Assembly (NCBI GenBank): GCA_016706685.1
Contig: JADJJE010000004.1
Location: 62,001 to 126,000 of the forward strand
Direction of reading: 5' to 3'
DNA length: 64,000 nt
Origin: Sandaracinaceae bacterium
Lineage (GTDB): Bacteria; Myxococcota_A; Polyangia; Polyangiales; Houyiibacteriaceae
The position numbers were made by a program, and so were the translations under genes. This document shows, piece by piece, positions 62,278-64,000 of the stretch. The notes below the pieces were generated by a model. It was not told the DNA's origin, did no database searches, and saw only the letters and a program-made list of their open reading frames with translations. The stretch's first letter is position 1; each line of letters starts with the position of its first letter.

Positions 62278-64000
62278 GTGTCCGACAAGTCCGACATCGC
62301 CGCCCTCGAGGCGTCCGTCAAGCGTGAGCAGCGCAAGCTGAAGGCGCTGCAGGACGTTGGTGCTGCGCTCGGATCCACGCTCGACCTCCAAGAACTGCTC
62401 ACGCTAGTGGTGGACCGCATCTCGGAGGCCATGGAGGCGGACCGCAGCACGCTCTACGTGCTGGACGAGGAGACCAACGAGCTGTGGTCGAAGGTGGCTC
62501 AGGGGGAGCGCTGGCTCGAGATCCGCCTGCGTGTGGGCGACGGCCTCGCGGGGACGGTCGCGCTCACGGGCAAGACCCTCAACATCAAGGACGCCTACCA
62601 GGACCCGCGCTTCGACGCCGATTGGGACCGGCGCTCGGGCTACCGCACCACGTCCACGGTGTGCGTCCCCATGAAGAACCACCACGGCCGCATCATCGGT
62701 GTGGTGCAGTGCCTCAACAAGAGCGGGGGCACCTACTTCACCGTGGAAGACGAGGCGCTGCTGGGCGCGCTGGCCAGCCAGGCCGCCGTCTCCATCGAGA
62801 ACTCCAAGCTCTTCCTCTCCATGGTGGGCAAGAACATCGAGCTGCTGGAGGCCCAAGAGAAGCTCCAGCAGAAGGTGCGCGAGCTGGACGTGCTCTTCGA
62901 GATCGCCCAGGTGTCGGCCAGCGCCCAGGAGCTGGACGAGCTGCTCGAAGGGGTGCTGGCCCGCACCATGCGCGCGGTGAACGCCGAGGCGGCGTCCATC
63001 TTGCTGGCCGACGCCGACACCGGTGACCTGCGCTTCCGTGCCGCGGTGGGTGGCGAGCCGGAGGCCATCAAGCGCCTGCGCATCAAGGCGGGCCAGGGCA
63101 TCTGTGGCTGGGTGGCGCAGCACCAGCAACACCAAGTGGTCAACGACGTGGACTCCGACCAGCGCCACAGCCGCAACATCTCGGAAGAGGTGGGCTACCA
63201 CCCGCGCTCCGTGCTGTGCGTGCCGCTGCGCTGGGACGACGGCATCGGCGCGGTGGAGCTGCTCAACAAGGCGGCCGGCAGCGAGTCCTTCACGGACGAC
63301 GACGTGAAGCTGGCCACGGTCATCGCGGGTCACATCTCCACGGCCATCACCCAGGCGCGCGGGCGTGAGCGGCGGGCGCGCGAGCAGCGGCTCAGCACCA
63401 TTGGCCAGTTTCTCTCCAGCGTCCTGCACGACTTGAAGACGCCCATGACGGTCATCCAGGGCTACGCCAAGCTCCTCAGCAAGGAGAGCGACCCGGGCCG
63501 GCGCGCCGAGTACGCGCAGACCATCCAGCGGCAGGTAGACCTGCTCAACACCATGACCAAGGAGACCCTCGCGTTCGCGCGGGGCGAGCGGACCATCTGG
63601 ATCCGCAAGGTCTACCTCTACAAGTTCTTCGAGGACGCCGCGGAGCAGCTGCGCCGCGAGCTCGAGCCGCGCGGCATCGAGCTGGTGCTCAACCTCGAGG
63701 AGCGCGGCACGGCCTACTTCGACGAGACCAAGGTGCTGCGGGCGCTCCACAACCTGGCCCGCAACGCGGCCGAGGCCATCAGCAGCCGCCCGGGAGACCC
63801 CACGGACGGGCGCTGCGAGCTCACCGTCTCGCGCGCGCCCGAGGGAGCGCTGCGCATCGCGTTCTCGGACAACGGGCCCGGCGTGCCGGAGGAGATCCGC
63901 TCGCGCCTCTTCGAGTCCTTCACCACGCACGGGAAGCAGGGGGGCACCGGCCTCGGGCTGGCCATCGTGCGGAGCATCGTGAGCGACCACCGCGGGGAGA
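62278..64000 (+). CDS. GAF-GAF sensor histidine kinase (3' partial)
   Basis: 574 residues are visible before the window ends. Coding is continuous from GTG 62278 (GTG 62248 and TTG 62242 are also in frame). Two GAF domains: residues about 20-175 (LYVLDEETNELWSKVAQGER; TSTVCVPMKNHHGRIIGVV) and about 205-360 (ASILLADADTGDLRFRAAVG; RSVLCVPLRWDDGIGAVELL). The HisKA box is SVLHDLKTPMTVIQGYAKLL with phospho-acceptor His384. ATPase boxes are N (LHNLARNAAEAI), G1 (DNGPGVPEE) and G2 (GGTGLGLAIVRS). No transmembrane segment: a cytosolic sensor. The antisense strand is open over 1.5 kb but does not match any family. Confidence 0.93.
   Translation, partial: MSDKSDIAALEASVKREQRKLKALQDVGAALGSTLDLQELLTLVVDRISEAMEADRSTLYVLDEETNELWSKVAQGERWLEIRLRVGDGLAGTVALTGKTLNIKDAYQDPRFDADWDRRSGYRTTSTVCVPMKNHHGRIIGVVQCLNKSGGTYFTVEDEALLGALASQAAVSIENSKLFLSMVGKNIELLEAQEKLQQKVRELDVLFEIAQVSASAQELDELLEGVLARTMRAVNAEAASILLADADTGDLRFRAAVGGEPEAIKRLRIKAGQGICGWVAQHQQHQVVNDVDSDQRHSRNISEEVGYHPRSVLCVPLRWDDGIGAVELLNKAAGSESFTDDDVKLATVIAGHISTAITQARGRERRAREQRLSTIGQFLSSVLHDLKTPMTVIQGYAKLLSKESDPGRRAEYAQTIQRQVDLLNTMTKETLAFARGERTIWIRKVYLYKFFEDAAEQLRRELEPRGIELVLNLEERGTAYFDETKVLRALHNLARNAAEAISSRPGDPTDGRCELTVSRAPEGALRIAFSDNGPGVPEEIRSRLFESFTTHGKQGGTGLGLAIVRSIVSDHRGE

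Noticed and set aside
62404..63990. 528-residue minus-strand open frame at the window end
   Set aside because: The plus strand encodes a canonical GAF-GAF histidine kinase across the same bases.

Overview
The window is about 64 kb of very GC-rich bacterial chromosome and contains no phage, plasmid or transposase genes. Several things point to Myxococcota, probably the Polyangia (Sandaracinus-like) side: the GC-rich third codon positions, an IF-3 gene with a probable AUC start and a long acidic tail, Asp/Ala/Gly-rich linkers in exported proteins, a cytosolic Ser/Thr kinase, an FHA-GAF-cyclase, and many lipoproteins. This placement is inference from gene content only.

Layout. 1-1263: end of a fatty-acid oxidation gene. 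1.4-11.9 kb: the conserved translation block thrS, (kinase), infC-rpmI-rplT, pheS-pheT, ihfA, a MerR regulator, then tRNA-Pro. 12-20.8 kb: small proteins, a FadR-like regulator with its operator, surE-apt, an acyl-CoA dehydrogenase behind paired palindromic operators, an MBL-fold hydrolase, a lipoprotein and smpB. 20.8-26.4 kb: thrC, a membrane-anchored protein, an L,D-transpeptidase and a broken YbjN-like gene. 26.8-35.1 kb: the classical rimP-nusA-ylxR-infB-rbfA-nrnA-truB operon behind a promoter and a leader terminator. 35-40.3 kb: an FAD amine-oxidase-like protein, a sulfatase-fold/HEAT membrane protein and tRNA-Cys. 40.5-43.2 kb: acnA. 43.2-49.6 kb: a small aryl-polyene-like type II ketosynthase locus (ACP, GT2, thioesterase; convergent FAD oxidoreductase, two KS and a chain-length factor). 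49.7-64 kb: greA, recG, a second sulfatase-fold/HEAT protein, rpoZ, an FHA-GAF-cyclase, accA, a TPR lipoprotein, a LysM protein and a GAF-GAF histidine kinase that runs off the end.

The most unusual signal is a family of about 140-bp structured palindromic repeats: five copies in three intergenic regions (4.9-5.5 kb, 26.6 kb, 44.7-45.2 kb). All five can fold into the same three-way-junction shape. Their stem sequences differ between copies but stay complementary, so the fold rather than the sequence is kept. Two of the three loci carry the copies as divergent inverted pairs. No protein frame is conserved across copies.

Three genes (pheT, the YbjN-like gene and a membrane-protein gene) are each broken by one missing base in a run of four G or C. 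Because pheT is essential and the lesion type is identical each time, I read these as probable sequence errors rather than real decay.
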